Shown here: positions 6,567 to 14,660 of the stretch, in pieces | Numbering within the stretch: the stretch's first letter is position 1 | Layout: the number at the start of each line of letters is the position of its first letter | Virus record (IMG/VR): IMGVR_UViG_3300037264_000698 | Coordinates: 1-39,875 of that record | Length of the DNA stretch: 39,875 bases | From: a virus | Reading direction: 5' to 3' (one strand) | Position numbers and translations under genes: made by a program | Notes under the pieces: generated by a model | What the model saw: only the letters and a program-made list of their open reading frames with translations | Database searches by the model: none | Told to the model about the DNA's origin: nothing

Positions 6567-8101
6567 TGGAACTCGACATCCGCACCCTGACAGACATGTT
6601 GGGTGGTGGCGGTCGTTCTCGTTTGTGGAGTGTCGCCGGTAAGATGTTCTGCGGCCGGCGTGACCTCTATCGTGCCCTCGGGTACAAGCGCGCGCTGATG
6701 CCCGAGGACTACCGAGCACGCTACCTCCGCAACGCTGTCGCCAATCGTATCGTCAAGGCACTGCCCAAGGCCACGTGGCGCGGCGGTGCTGAGTTGATCG
6801 AGGACGAGGACCCCAACATCGAAACGACGTTTGAGGCCGCGTGGAACGACCTCAACAAGCGTCTCAACATCTGGGACAAGTTCTATCGCACTGACGTGTT
6901 GGCCGGCATCGGCCGTTACGCGATCCTGCTGATTGGCGCACCGGGCGAACTGGACACTCCCTTGGAGCGCGCTCGCGCGGAGGAGATCGTGTACCTCACT
7001 CCCTACGCGGAAGAGGACGCGACCATCGAGACCTTTGAAGCTGATAACAAGGACCCTCGATTTGGCCTGCCACGGTTCTACAGCGTGAAGCGCACGTCGT
7101 TGTCGAGCGCTACGGCCGTCAACTCGATCACGACCGCGCGCCGAGTGCATTGGACGCGCGTGTTGCATGTGGCCGATGGGCTCCTCGATGACAACATCTA
7201 CGGTGAGCCCAGACTGCAGTGCATCTGGAATCTGATCGATGACCTGGAGAAGGTCAGTGGTGGTGGCGCGGAGGCTTTTTGGAAGCGCGGCGACGGTGGT
7301 ATGCAGTTCGATCTCGACCCGTTGCTCGACGTGAGCGAGACTCAGAAGCTTCAACTCAAGGATCAGTTGCACGAGTACGAGCATGACCTTCGGCGCATGC
7401 TGCTCACGCGCGGGGTCAAGGTGAACAACCTCGGGTCACAGGTATCCGACTTCGGCCGTTCTGTGGACTCGATCATCTCGCAGATCAGCGCGGGCACGGG
7501 CATTCCCCAGCGCATCTTGATGGGATCAGAGCGAGGACAGTTGGCTTCGATGCAGGATCGCAGCAATTGGGACGACCGCGCGGCTGATCGACGGCTGGAG
7601 TACGCGGATCCCTGCGTGGTTAGGCCCTTTGTGGACCTGATGATCAAGCTGGGTGCCCTACCAGTGCCGAAGAACGGCGACTATGACGTGTCGTTCTCCG
7701 CCATCCGTGTCATGGACGACGTACAGCGCTCGGAGGTGGCAGGCAAGTGGGCTAGCTTGAACAGTTCGGCCGGCCAGACGGTTGTGACCCCCGACGATAT
7801 CCGCACCAGGGTGCTCGACCTGCCCCCGTTGAAGGAGAGCCTGACGGCAGGCCCCGGTGGCGGCGGTCAGGGCGATGCGGGCGCTACGGGGCCGGTGGTG
7901 CCCGCTCCTGGGGCCGACAACGCGCGAGTGCAGCCTACAGTGGCTGCGAAAGGGGGGACTGCTTGGAAGACGATCCACCAAGCGGCCGACCGATTTCGCC
8001 CGACGCGCCGAACGTATCGCCAGATCCTCCTTCAGCGAGGCCAAGCAATCCATTCCGCGCAGTCAACTGGAGGACGCCCTCAGCGTAAAGGACGAAGCTA
8101 A
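6566..8101 (+). CDS. Portal protein (DUF1073-like)
   Basis: The dodecameric portal forms the DNA channel at the head vertex. 511 residues in this frame. Features recalling DUF1073-type portals include YRARYLRNAVANRIVKALP near residues 47-65, ETTFEAAWNDLNKRLNI, GRYAILLIG, and the later segment SQISAGTGIPQRILMGSERGQLASMQDRSNWDD (split here as SQISAGTGIP and SERGQLAS). It directly follows terL-linked genes, the usual order. The last ~34 residues (FRPTRRTYRQILL onward) are arginine-rich and look out of frame, whereas the overlapping frame reads as good protein from about 7990. The portal may therefore continue into the MuF gene by a +1 shift (see separate entry). Confidence 0.9.
   Translation: MELDIRTLTDMLGGGGRSRLWSVAGKMFCGRRDLYRALGYKRALMPEDYRARYLRNAVANRIVKALPKATWRGGAELIEDEDPNIETTFEAAWNDLNKRLNIWDKFYRTDVLAGIGRYAILLIGAPGELDTPLERARAEEIVYLTPYAEEDATIETFEADNKDPRFGLPRFYSVKRTSLSSATAVNSITTARRVHWTRVLHVADGLLDDNIYGEPRLQCIWNLIDDLEKVSGGGAEAFWKRGDGGMQFDLDPLLDVSETQKLQLKDQLHEYEHDLRRMLLTRGVKVNNLGSQVSDFGRSVDSIISQISAGTGIPQRILMGSERGQLASMQDRSNWDDRAADRRLEYADPCVVRPFVDLMIKLGALPVPKNGDYDVSFSAIRVMDDVQRSEVAGKWASLNSSAGQTVVTPDDIRTRVLDLPPLKESLTAGPGGGGQGDAGATGPVVPAPGADNARVQPTVAAKGGTAWKTIHQAADRFRPTRRTYRQILLQRGQAIHSAQSTGGRPQRKGRS
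7952..8000 (+). other. Probable +1 frame switch joining portal and MuF gene (programmed site or indel)
   Basis: Up to about 7995 the portal frame reads as protein (TAWKTIHQAADRF). From there the frame one base later reads as protein (DFARRAERIARSSFSEAK) and stays coding to 10295. That second frame has no ATG, GTG or TTG between the switch and ATG 8115, so its first ~40 codons can only be translated by shifting. Two candidate points exist: a run of six G at 7952-7957, and CGA TTT CGC at 7991-7999, where tRNA-Phe on TTT could re-pair with TTC and give DRF-ARRAER. UUU-CGN is the kind of +1 site known from influenza PA-X. A sequencing or assembly indel is the simple alternative. Confidence 0.55.
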
Positions 8102-8114
8102 GACACTGTCCATC

Positions 8115-10295
8115 ATGAGCGAAGCCATCTCCACCTTCGAGTCATCGTTTGTCGAGCCGTTCTCCGTCATGCTTGCGGACGTGCAGGAAGCGGTCGGCCG
8201 CGCGACCATCGAGAGCCTGCAACAGCGTCTGCTGAGGGCTGCGGGGTTCGAACAGGACCTGCGTGATGCTTCTTTCAATCCCGACCAGGCCCGCGACGAA
8301 CAGGGTCAGTGGACCTCGGAGGGTGGTGGCACGGCCGTTAGTGAAGCAGCCCTGGGCCGGCGTTTCCCCAAGCTGGGCTTGACCGAACGTGATGTGAGCC
8401 ATAGCACAATGCCTCGCGACGAAGTCTTCGGGGGCACGACCGTGGACGGGCTGATGGTGCGGACCTACATCCCCAACACCGAGTCGATTGGTGCCTCACT
8501 CGACGACTACGAGTTGCTGCCCGGCATCCGCGAGGTACGGATGTCGGAGATGGACCCGTCGTATGGTGCCAAGTCCTACTCGGCCACCGAAGACAAGCGC
8601 ATCAACGATCTGGCCGAGGGCATCCGCAAGAGCGGCGAGATCAGTCCGCTTATCGTGGTGATCGACAAGGAGAAGTACCCCTACATCTTGGAGGGCGGCC
8701 ATCGCTATGACGCCCTGCGTCGTATGGGGAAGAAGGCGTTTCCGGCCAAGGTCGTCGTGGATACGAGCGGGGTGGACTTCCGCAGCGCCGAGTTCAACCC
8801 TGATGAGGCTCGGGATGAACGCGGGCAGTGGACGAGTGAGGGTGGAGTAGCCTTCCACGGCACCACATCATCCGCACTGCACTTCATCTTGGAAGAAGGA
8901 ATTAAGCCCCGCTCACAAGGTGGTAAGCAGAACGAGCTTGGTTCGGCTGTGTTCATCTCGACTCAAAGAACTGACGCTGAGGAGTATGCCAAGGGCACCA
9001 AGGACGGAGTGGTGTTGGAGGTGCATGTACCCGCGTCAAAGATGGACACCTTCAAAACGCAATATGGCACGGTCTACACCACCGACACCACGATTCCTCC
9101 AAGCTGGATCAAGGCCGTATACCAGCGCAAGGGTGACAGGGATAAGAACGGCCTTGAAAAGTTCACGAGGGTTCGCACCCTTGAGGCTGGTCTGTCCATC
9201 TTCGTTGTGGTGCGCTTGGGTGAAGAGGATGCACGCGCGGCCGAACTGCGGAGTGCGTCTTTCAACCCAGATCAGGCCCGCGACAAGGAAGGGCAGTGGA
9301 CCTCGGGTGGTGCGGAGTCTGCGGCCACCCCGGATATGTCCTCCAAGGAGTGGAAGAATCCGGGCTACCAGTTGGCGTCCACGGCCGCTGGCAAGACTCC
9401 CTCGGAGCCCGTGAAGACCTTCAAGGCGTATCACGTGACGCTGCGCGACAACGCCAACTCGATCCTCTCAACGGGGTTCGACATAAACCGAGTCAAGCCT
9501 CGTTGGACGAATGATCTCGCAGTGTCTCTGAACAGAGGCAAGGTTAATGCGGCCAACTACTTCATGAAGACCGCTGAGACCTCTCTGAACAGTAAGAAAT
9601 ACGCACTGTTAGAGGTGACCGTTAAGGGACGTCTGGCTAAGGATTACAACGGTGGCTACGCTCACACTCCACGGGACTTCCGGCGCGGCATCTTGGCCGA
9701 TGGTTATGACGGGCAGGACCTGGGAACGATGGTATACTTGCACAACCCCAAGGCCATCGTCAGCATCCGAGAGGTGACGCCACCCTCGCGCAAGACCAAG
9801 CGCATGCTGCGCGCCCTGGCCCCGAAGATCAAGGGCTTTGCGTTCGACCGCACGAATCCACGGGCTAAGGAGTGGATCGCGGAGCACACCGGCGAACTGA
9901 TCGACAACATGTCCACGGCCACGCGTGAAGCCATCCGCGACCTGGTGGACGAGGCCTTCGACGGCGACTTCGATACTCATGAGTTGGCCGATCAGATCAC
10001 TGAACTGATTGGCGACGACGTACGAGCCGAAACCATCGCACGTACAGAGACGATGGCCGCTAGCAACGGCGGGCAACGTGAAGCTTGGAGCCAGGCCGTG
10101 GACGACGGCCTGCTGACCGGCGATGAAGAAGAAGAATGGATCGTCACCCCAGACGATAGACTCTGCCCGATCTGCGAACCGATGGATGGCGTGCGGAAAC
10201 CCCTCGGCGGCACGTTCAACGTGGACGGGGATGAGATTGACGGACCCCCCGCGCACCCGCGATGCAGATGCACCACGGGCTTGGCTCTGAACTGA
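8115..10295 (+). CDS. MuF head-morphogenesis protein carrying ParB-like and two ADP-ribosyltransferase-like domains
   Basis: A minor head protein loaded with extra domains. The MuF fold is split: N-terminal helices lie before about 8265, and the rest follows 9790, with FDRTNPRAKEW, IARTETMAASNGG, a C-x-x-C pair in RLCPICEPMDG and the hallmark PPAHPRCRC near the end. Between them are three domains: ParB/sulfiredoxin-like (8328-8789; EGGHRYDALRRMG), ART-like 1 (8846-9257; FHGTT, then EEYA, then VLEVHV, an H-Y-E pattern) and ART-like 2 (9312-9780; YHVT, AANYF, LLEVTV). Each is preceded by the same linker, FNPDQARDxxGQWTS. Coding in this frame begins upstream near 7990, so a portal fusion of about 1,240 residues is possible; ATG 8115 is the first ordinary start. 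MuF proteins are packed in the head and can be injected, so these domains may act in the host; that is inference. Confidence 0.85.
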   Translation: MSEAISTFESSFVEPFSVMLADVQEAVGRATIESLQQRLLRAAGFEQDLRDASFNPDQARDEQGQWTSEGGGTAVSEAALGRRFPKLGLTERDVSHSTMPRDEVFGGTTVDGLMVRTYIPNTESIGASLDDYELLPGIREVRMSEMDPSYGAKSYSATEDKRINDLAEGIRKSGEISPLIVVIDKEKYPYILEGGHRYDALRRMGKKAFPAKVVVDTSGVDFRSAEFNPDEARDERGQWTSEGGVAFHGTTSSALHFILEEGIKPRSQGGKQNELGSAVFISTQRTDAEEYAKGTKDGVVLEVHVPASKMDTFKTQYGTVYTTDTTIPPSWIKAVYQRKGDRDKNGLEKFTRVRTLEAGLSIFVVVRLGEEDARAAELRSASFNPDQARDKEGQWTSGGAESAATPDMSSKEWKNPGYQLASTAAGKTPSEPVKTFKAYHVTLRDNANSILSTGFDINRVKPRWTNDLAVSLNRGKVNAANYFMKTAETSLNSKKYALLEVTVKGRLAKDYNGGYAHTPRDFRRGILADGYDGQDLGTMVYLHNPKAIVSIREVTPPSRKTKRMLRALAPKIKGFAFDRTNPRAKEWIAEHTGELIDNMSTATREAIRDLVDEAFDGDFDTHELADQITELIGDDVRAETIARTETMAASNGGQREAWSQAVDDGLLTGDEEEEWIVTPDDRLCPICEPMDGVRKPLGGTFNVDGDEIDGPPAHPRCRCTTGLALN
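8271..9311 (+). repeat. Three copies of a 19-residue linker separating MuF effector-like domains
   Basis: Copies at 8271-8327, 8790-8845 and 9258-9311 encode SFNPDQARDEQGQWTS, EFNPDEARDERGQWTS and SFNPDQARDKEGQWTS. Conserved residues are F-N-P-D-x-A-R-D, then G-Q-W-T-S, then glycines. DNA identity is high, especially between copies 1 and 3. One copy stands immediately before each inserted domain, so the linker marks module borders and could serve as a recombination point or as a processing site for the head protease. Confidence 0.85.
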
Positions 10296-10304
10296 GGCTA
10301 TCTC

Positions 10305-10526
10305 GTGATCAGAGAACATACGGTCTCGACGCTCATGACGGCAGCTAACCGAGGCATGCACCAGGTGGCTGAAGAAGCTAGTCCTGAAGAGGTGTTCTCA
10401 GCGTACGTCCAGTTGGCCCGCAACGCCGTGCTGGTGGCTCTAGACACACGGGTGGATATGGAGCCGATCCGCGAGGCTCTCATGGCCATCCTCATTCTCG
10501 CCGGCACAGACAAGAAAGCGAACTAG
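10305..10526 (+). CDS. Small hypothetical helical protein
   Basis: 73 residues from GTG 10305, nine bases after the MuF stop, with GAGG at 10294-10297 as a possible ribosome binding site. The sequence is largely helical (MHQVAEEASPEEVFSAYVQLARNAV) with a hydrophobic C-terminal half (LMAILILAG). No family recognised. It lies two bases before the DUF2213 gene inside the head operon, so it is probably co-expressed with head proteins. Confidence 0.6.
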   Translation: MIREHTVSTLMTAANRGMHQVAEEASPEEVFSAYVQLARNAVLVALDTRVDMEPIREALMAILILAGTDKKAN

Positions 10527-10528
10527 CT

Positions 10529-12454
10529 ATGTCTACACTCAGCACGCTCCGCAACCGCAGCACCCTGCTGGTGCTCACTGATTACACCACTCGCACCGAG
10601 CAGTATCACGGTCGCGAGCATCTCGTCGTGCCTGTCATCGCTCTCGTGCAGGGTGTTGTGCATGCGATGAATGCGTCCAGTGCTGAACTGGTGATGGCCG
10701 AGGAGTTTTCGCGGTCGCCCGGCGGATGGAACGGCCGCCCGGTGTTCCTCGGGCACCCGATGCGAAACGGCCGCCCGGTGTCGGGCAACACCCCCGATGT
10801 GTTGCAGGACGAGGCCATCGGCACCATCTTCAACACGGACGTCAAGCGAGAACGACTGTTGATGGAGGCTTGGATCGATGTGGAACGCGCCAAGCGCATC
10901 GCTCCGACGCTGTTGGAGCGCATCCAGGCCAAGGAGTCTGTCGAGATCTCGGTCGGTGTGTTTGTCAACGCGGACGATGCCAAGGGCTCCTACAACGGCC
11001 GCGCGTACGCGGGCGCATGGCACGACATTATGCCTGACCACCTGGCCATCCTTCCCGAAGATGCGGAGGGTGCCTGCAGTTTCGACATGGGTTGTGGAGT
11101 CAGAGCGAACAAGAGAACAACTACTACAGAGGAGGGATCAGAAGTGAAGAATATGTACGGTGACTGGCTCGAACCCGGTGCGGATACCGACGCGCTACTC
11201 AGAACACTGCGAGACATTCCCCAGGGTGAGCGAGACAAGCTCTCGGAGAGTGACTTTGCAGGACCGAATCGCTCGTTCCCAATTGCCGCACCAGAAGATG
11301 TGTCAGCGGCATCCAGTTCCTTGGGCCGAGCGAAGGGTGATCGGATGAAGATCAAGGCGAAGATCATCTCGATTGCCTATCACAAGGGCGACGACTATGT
11401 CGCTCAACTCCCTGACATGTGGAAACGCAAGTCAGATCAGAAGGTGATGCAGAAGGGGCTCTTGGCCCGTCTGCTGAGCGTGTTCCGCGACACTCAGAGT
11501 CCAGATGAGATGACGGACGGCGACTTGCGCCGGAAGCTCCTCGATGCCCTGAAAGACAAAGATCCCGATTGCATGTGGGTCGATGCGTGGTATCCTGTGG
11601 ATGACCCCACGCACGTGGTCTACACGTGCATGACACCCTCGACGCCGGCCACGGTGACGAGCGGACCTTCAGAGGTGTACGGCGGCGGTCGCACCTCCAC
11701 GTATGAAAGAGCATTCGATCTCAGCGCAAGCGGGGTCGTGACGCTCAACGATGCGTTCATCGAAGTCGAACCTGTGATGCGTTACGAGCCGGTTGAAGGG
11801 GCGCAGCCCCGCATGGCCAGTAGCGCAGAGCCCAAGACCACGGCGTCGGGCGCACCGTGTTCTTGTCACCTCAAGCCCACGGAGACCAGGGACATGACCA
11901 AGGAACAGATCACGAAGTTCCTCGACACGGCCACCGACGAGCAGCTGAAGGCTCTCTCGGCCGTTGCCGAGAAAAAGGAGCCCACAGCGGAAGAGATCAA
12001 GGCTGCAGCGGCTGCCAAGCTCAAGGCGGATGAGGATGTCAAGCTCAAGGCAGCGGAAGCGGCCAAGATGAAGGCGGCCGAAGACAAGGCGGCCGAGGAT
12101 GCCAAGGCCACGACCGATGCCAAGGCGACTCCGAAGGCCCCGACGTTCGACGAACTGCTCGCGACCGCCGACCCCTCGACGCGCGCTGCCATCAACGAGG
12201 GCAAGCGGCTGGGTGATGCGAAGCGCGAGAGCACGATCAAGGCCCTGAAGGGCACGGGTCGCTGCAAGCACACCGACGAGCAGCTCAAGGCCCTGTCGCA
12301 GGACGAACTCGACAACCTCATGGCTCTCGCGGACGTCAAGGTCGTGGACTTCGGCGGCCAGGGTGCCGTCAAGGACCTCTCGGCCGCCAAGGAAGTGCCC
12401 GCTTCGCAGGACCTCGGGGAAGCCATCCGAGCGGCTCGCGCGGCCAAGAAGTAA
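10529..12454 (+). CDS. DUF2213 head protein: probable prohead protease with scaffold-like C-terminus
   Basis: 641 residues. The N-terminal ~190 residues fit DUF2213: REHLVVPVIALVQGVVHAMN, WNGRPVFLGHP, EAIGTIFNTD, EAWIDVE, VEISVGVF and PDHLAILPEDAEGACS. DUF2213 proteins sit in the protease position of head operons. A middle part contains DKLSESDFAGPNRSFPI, a short motif found in many phage proteins, and a beta-rich region to about residue 430. From about 455 the protein becomes Lys/Ala/Glu-rich and helical (AAAAAKLKADEDVKLKAAEA), typical of scaffolding, ending in an ADPSTRAAINEG and NLMALADV segment. Location before the cement and capsid genes supports a protease/scaffold fusion that shapes and matures the prohead. 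Catalytic residues cannot be assigned by eye. Confidence 0.75.
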   Translation: MSTLSTLRNRSTLLVLTDYTTRTEQYHGREHLVVPVIALVQGVVHAMNASSAELVMAEEFSRSPGGWNGRPVFLGHPMRNGRPVSGNTPDVLQDEAIGTIFNTDVKRERLLMEAWIDVERAKRIAPTLLERIQAKESVEISVGVFVNADDAKGSYNGRAYAGAWHDIMPDHLAILPEDAEGACSFDMGCGVRANKRTTTTEEGSEVKNMYGDWLEPGADTDALLRTLRDIPQGERDKLSESDFAGPNRSFPIAAPEDVSAASSSLGRAKGDRMKIKAKIISIAYHKGDDYVAQLPDMWKRKSDQKVMQKGLLARLLSVFRDTQSPDEMTDGDLRRKLLDALKDKDPDCMWVDAWYPVDDPTHVVYTCMTPSTPATVTSGPSEVYGGGRTSTYERAFDLSASGVVTLNDAFIEVEPVMRYEPVEGAQPRMASSAEPKTTASGAPCSCHLKPTETRDMTKEQITKFLDTATDEQLKALSAVAEKKEPTAEEIKAAAAAKLKADEDVKLKAAEAAKMKAAEDKAAEDAKATTDAKATPKAPTFDELLATADPSTRAAINEGKRLGDAKRESTIKALKGTGRCKHTDEQLKALSQDELDNLMALADVKVVDFGGQGAVKDLSAAKEVPASQDLGEAIRAARAAKK

Positions 12455-12501
12455 GCTGCTGGACTTTCATCCAGTCACTCAGGACTTAGAGGTGCATTCA
12501 C

Positions 12502-12930
12502 ATGCCTGTTGTCAACACCGGAGTGGAGTCCAACGGGATCTCTGCTCACGGTACGATCATCAAGCGGAACGGCGTCGAGATTGCGGAGCTGAAGGACATC
12601 ACTCCTCCGCCCCTCACCCGAAACCCGATTGAGACCACCACGCACAACTCGGACGACGACTCGTATGTCGTCGGCATCCGGCGCAAGGGCGAACTCCAGT
12701 TCATGGTGAACTGGCTCCCCTCGGGCGAACAGACCCACGACGCTACCGATGGTCTGCTCGACGCCTGGGCGACGGGGTCGAAGGACAGCTACGAGATCCT
12801 GTTCCCAGATGGTGCTTACTGGCTCTTCTCGGGATTCGTTTCCAACATCGCTCCGAAGGCCCCGGTGGACGGTGCCCAGGAAGCATCGATCTCAATAAGA
12901 CCCAGTGGTGGTCAGGTCTTTACACCATAG
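12502..12930 (+). CDS. Tail-tube-like protein (lambda gpV type), placed in the head module
   Basis: 142 residues with a GAGGTG ribosome binding site 12 bases upstream. The order of motifs matches siphophage tail tube proteins: GTIIKRNGVEIAELKDITPPP, then IETTTHNSDD, a glycine-rich YVVGIRRKGELQFMVNW, an ILFPDGAYWLFSGFVSN strand pair, and APVDGAQEASISIRPSG at the end. Such subunits stack in rings around the tape measure to form the tube. The odd point is location: tail tube genes normally lie beside the tail terminator (here 27682), whereas this one is between the head protease and the cement gene, 15 kb upstream. It might be a decoration protein built on the same fold, but the match to tube proteins is good. 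Confidence 0.75.
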   Translation: MPVVNTGVESNGISAHGTIIKRNGVEIAELKDITPPPLTRNPIETTTHNSDDDSYVVGIRRKGELQFMVNWLPSGEQTHDATDGLLDAWATGSKDSYEILFPDGAYWLFSGFVSNIAPKAPVDGAQEASISIRPSGGQVFTP

Positions 12931-13013
12931 TTGATATCATGGGTAAAGGCTGGGCTGACAAGATGACCCGCAACGTCTGATCGCTGCGGCACACTACGTT
13001 CAACAGTTTCAGT

Positions 13014-13029
13014 AGAAGGAGATTCCGAA
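13014..13029 (+). promoter_or_regulatory. Strong ribosome binding site of the cement gene, duplicated before the capsid gene
   Basis: AGAAGGAGAT at 13014-13023, six bases before ATG 13030. The same ten bases occur at 13514-13523, again six bases before ATG 13530, and both genes start with the codons for MATNR/MATKR. The two leaders are near copies, consistent with high expression of the two most abundant head proteins and with duplication of the leader. Confidence 0.8.
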
Positions 13030-13470
13030 ATGGCAACCAAGCGTACTGTCGTCCTCAAGGGAACCCCGATTGTGAGCGAGGAAGGCACTGCCTCCGAAGC
13101 GATCAAGCCGGGCTACCTCGTGAAGGGCGTGTCGACCATCGCCAAGCAGACGGGGACCACGGGCAGCGTGCCCAAGGCCGTCGCACTCGAACGGGACGAA
13201 CTCGGAGCCGGCATCGACGACACGCACCGCGGCTCGGGGACCATCGCGGCGGCCTACGCCAGCGGTGATCGGGTCAAGGTGGGTGTGTTCAAGTCGGGCG
13301 AAGAGGCCACGGGCTACGTCGCGTCCGGTCAGAACATCGCGGAAGACGACCTCCTGGAGTCGGCCGGTGACGGCACCTACGCCGAGGGTTCGACCAAGCC
13401 CATCGCGCGTGCGATGGAAGCCCTTGGATCGGTGATCGTCGAGACGGCGCTTCGCGTGCAGTTCCTGTAA
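13030..13470 (+). CDS. Capsid cement/decoration protein
   Basis: 146 residues directly upstream of the major capsid gene. The pattern VVLKGTPI...AIKPGYLVKG, KAVALERDELGAGIDD, AYASGDRVKVGVFKSGEEATGYVASGQNI, DDLLESAGDG is typical of small beta-barrel head decoration proteins that bind capsid hexamers or trimers and stabilise the full head. A very strong Shine-Dalgarno sequence fits a high-copy virion protein. The 100-bp gap upstream (12931-13029) shows no gene and no convincing hairpin. Confidence 0.8.
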   Translation: MATKRTVVLKGTPIVSEEGTASEAIKPGYLVKGVSTIAKQTGTTGSVPKAVALERDELGAGIDDTHRGSGTIAAAYASGDRVKVGVFKSGEEATGYVASGQNIAEDDLLESAGDGTYAEGSTKPIARAMEALGSVIVETALRVQFL

Positions 13471-13529
13471 GACAACCTCGTTCGCTGCAGGATGCATGCG
13501 GACATCAAGTGAGAGAAGGAGATCTGGAA

Positions 13530-14588
13530 ATGGCAACCAACCGTAAGCGTGGCGCAGCGGCCATTGCTCTACCGAATGTGTCGGACCCTCGGACCCTCTT
13601 CGGAGGTTCCAGCGGCCGATGGGCGACGTCGATGCTGAAGAAGGCGTTCACCGAGGGGCGTGCTCTGAGTGCCGCAGCGCTGCGGACTCTGGACACCCTC
13701 CGACACGAGGACTGGAAGGTGTTTGACGACGCCCTCATCCAGGAAGCGACGATTCGTCTCGTGGGGGTGGCCGATCTGATGGCCGCCGGGCTCACGCGGC
13801 CTGTCGCCAATGCCCTGGGCAAGATGGTCTTCGGCTACGAGAAGATTACGGACATGGATCCGGCGACGACCTCGCTGGATGGCCTGAGCCGTACCACCAA
13901 CGACCGTCAGGAGTTCGATTTGTCGCAGATCCCCCTGCCGATCACCCACAAGGACTTCTTCATCAACCTGCGTATGCTCTCGGCATCGCGGGAACGCGGT
14001 GAGGGTCTCGACACCACGCAGGTCCGCACGGCGGGCCGAGTCGTCGCGGAGCAGTTGGAGAAGATGCTGTTCCAGGGCGGCCCGACCTTCGGTGGTCTGC
14101 CGATCTATGGCTACATGACCGCGCCACAGCGCATCACGTCGGTCAACTTCGATGGTACCAAGGACTGGGGCGATGCGACCAAGACGGGTCCGAGCTACCT
14201 TGCGGACTTGCTGGCGTCATTGACCGCGCTGCACGCCAATCGCATGTTCGGTCCTTACACGGTCTACGTGCCGTCCGATGCGGGCGTCGTGCTCGACAAC
14301 GACTACGTGCCGACTGCCGGGACGAACTCGACAGGCACGATTCGCAACCGTCTGCGTCAGGTGAACGGGATCAGCGACATCCGGGTGGCCGATCAGCTGC
14401 CGTCTGGGAACGTGATCATCAAGCAGGACACCGTGGACGTGGCGGCCTGGGTCCAGGGCGAGAACCTCCAGACCGTCCAGTGGGACGAGTACGGCGGGTT
14501 CGAGATCAACTTCAAGGCGTTCGCCATCGGCGTGCCCCTGATCCGTTCCGACGCGGCCGGCCGCTCGGGAGTGTGTCACCTTACGTAA
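13530..14588 (+). CDS. Major capsid protein, encapsulin-like HK97 fold
   Basis: 352 residues. The overall pattern resembles encapsulin-type (linocin/DUF6260) capsid proteins: an N-terminal LKKAFTEGRALSAAALRTLD helix, EDWKVFDDALIQEATIRLVGVADLMAAGL, ISHKDF-like PITHKDFFINLRMLSASRERG, RVVAEQLEKMLFQGG, YGYMTAPQR, and late strands PYTVYVPSDAG, RLRQVNGISDIRVADQLP and WVQGENLQTVQWDEYGG. No prohead-cleavage peptide is obvious. ATG 13530 is chosen over TTG/GTG codons upstream because AGAAGGAGAT lies six bases before it. The gene is followed by a terminator hairpin, as usual for a highly expressed capsid gene. Confidence 0.9.
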   Translation: MATNRKRGAAAIALPNVSDPRTLFGGSSGRWATSMLKKAFTEGRALSAAALRTLDTLRHEDWKVFDDALIQEATIRLVGVADLMAAGLTRPVANALGKMVFGYEKITDMDPATTSLDGLSRTTNDRQEFDLSQIPLPITHKDFFINLRMLSASRERGEGLDTTQVRTAGRVVAEQLEKMLFQGGPTFGGLPIYGYMTAPQRITSVNFDGTKDWGDATKTGPSYLADLLASLTALHANRMFGPYTVYVPSDAGVVLDNDYVPTAGTNSTGTIRNRLRQVNGISDIRVADQLPSGNVIIKQDTVDVAAWVQGENLQTVQWDEYGGFEINFKAFAIGVPLIRSDAAGRSGVCHLT

Positions 14589-14605
14589 TAGGTCGCTCCG
14601 TGGAG

Positions 14606-14646
14606 GCTGGGGATTGATCCATCTGGGGTCAATCCCAGCTTCTTTT
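14606..14646 (+). terminator. Intrinsic terminator after the major capsid gene
   Basis: GCTGGGGATTGATCC (14606-14620) pairs with GGGGTCAATCCCAGC (14625-14639), about 14 pairs with one bulged G and one G-T pair, loop ATCT, followed directly by TTCTTTT. It lies 18 bases after the capsid stop and probably limits transcription into the fibre genes. Confidence 0.8.
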
Positions 14647-14660
14647 GAGGTAGAAGGATT

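Noticed and set aside
6485-7384. A 299-codon open frame on the - strand
   Set aside because: It lies opposite the well-supported portal gene; long antisense frames are expected in GC-rich coding DNA.
9609-10361. A 250-codon open frame on the - strand
   Set aside because: Antisense to the MuF C-terminal domain, whose CxxC and HPRCRC motifs prove the + strand.
12931-13029. Possible tRNA or terminator in the gap before the cement gene
   Set aside because: No cloverleaf could be drawn and no stem of more than a few pairs with a T run is present; only the ribosome binding site is clear.
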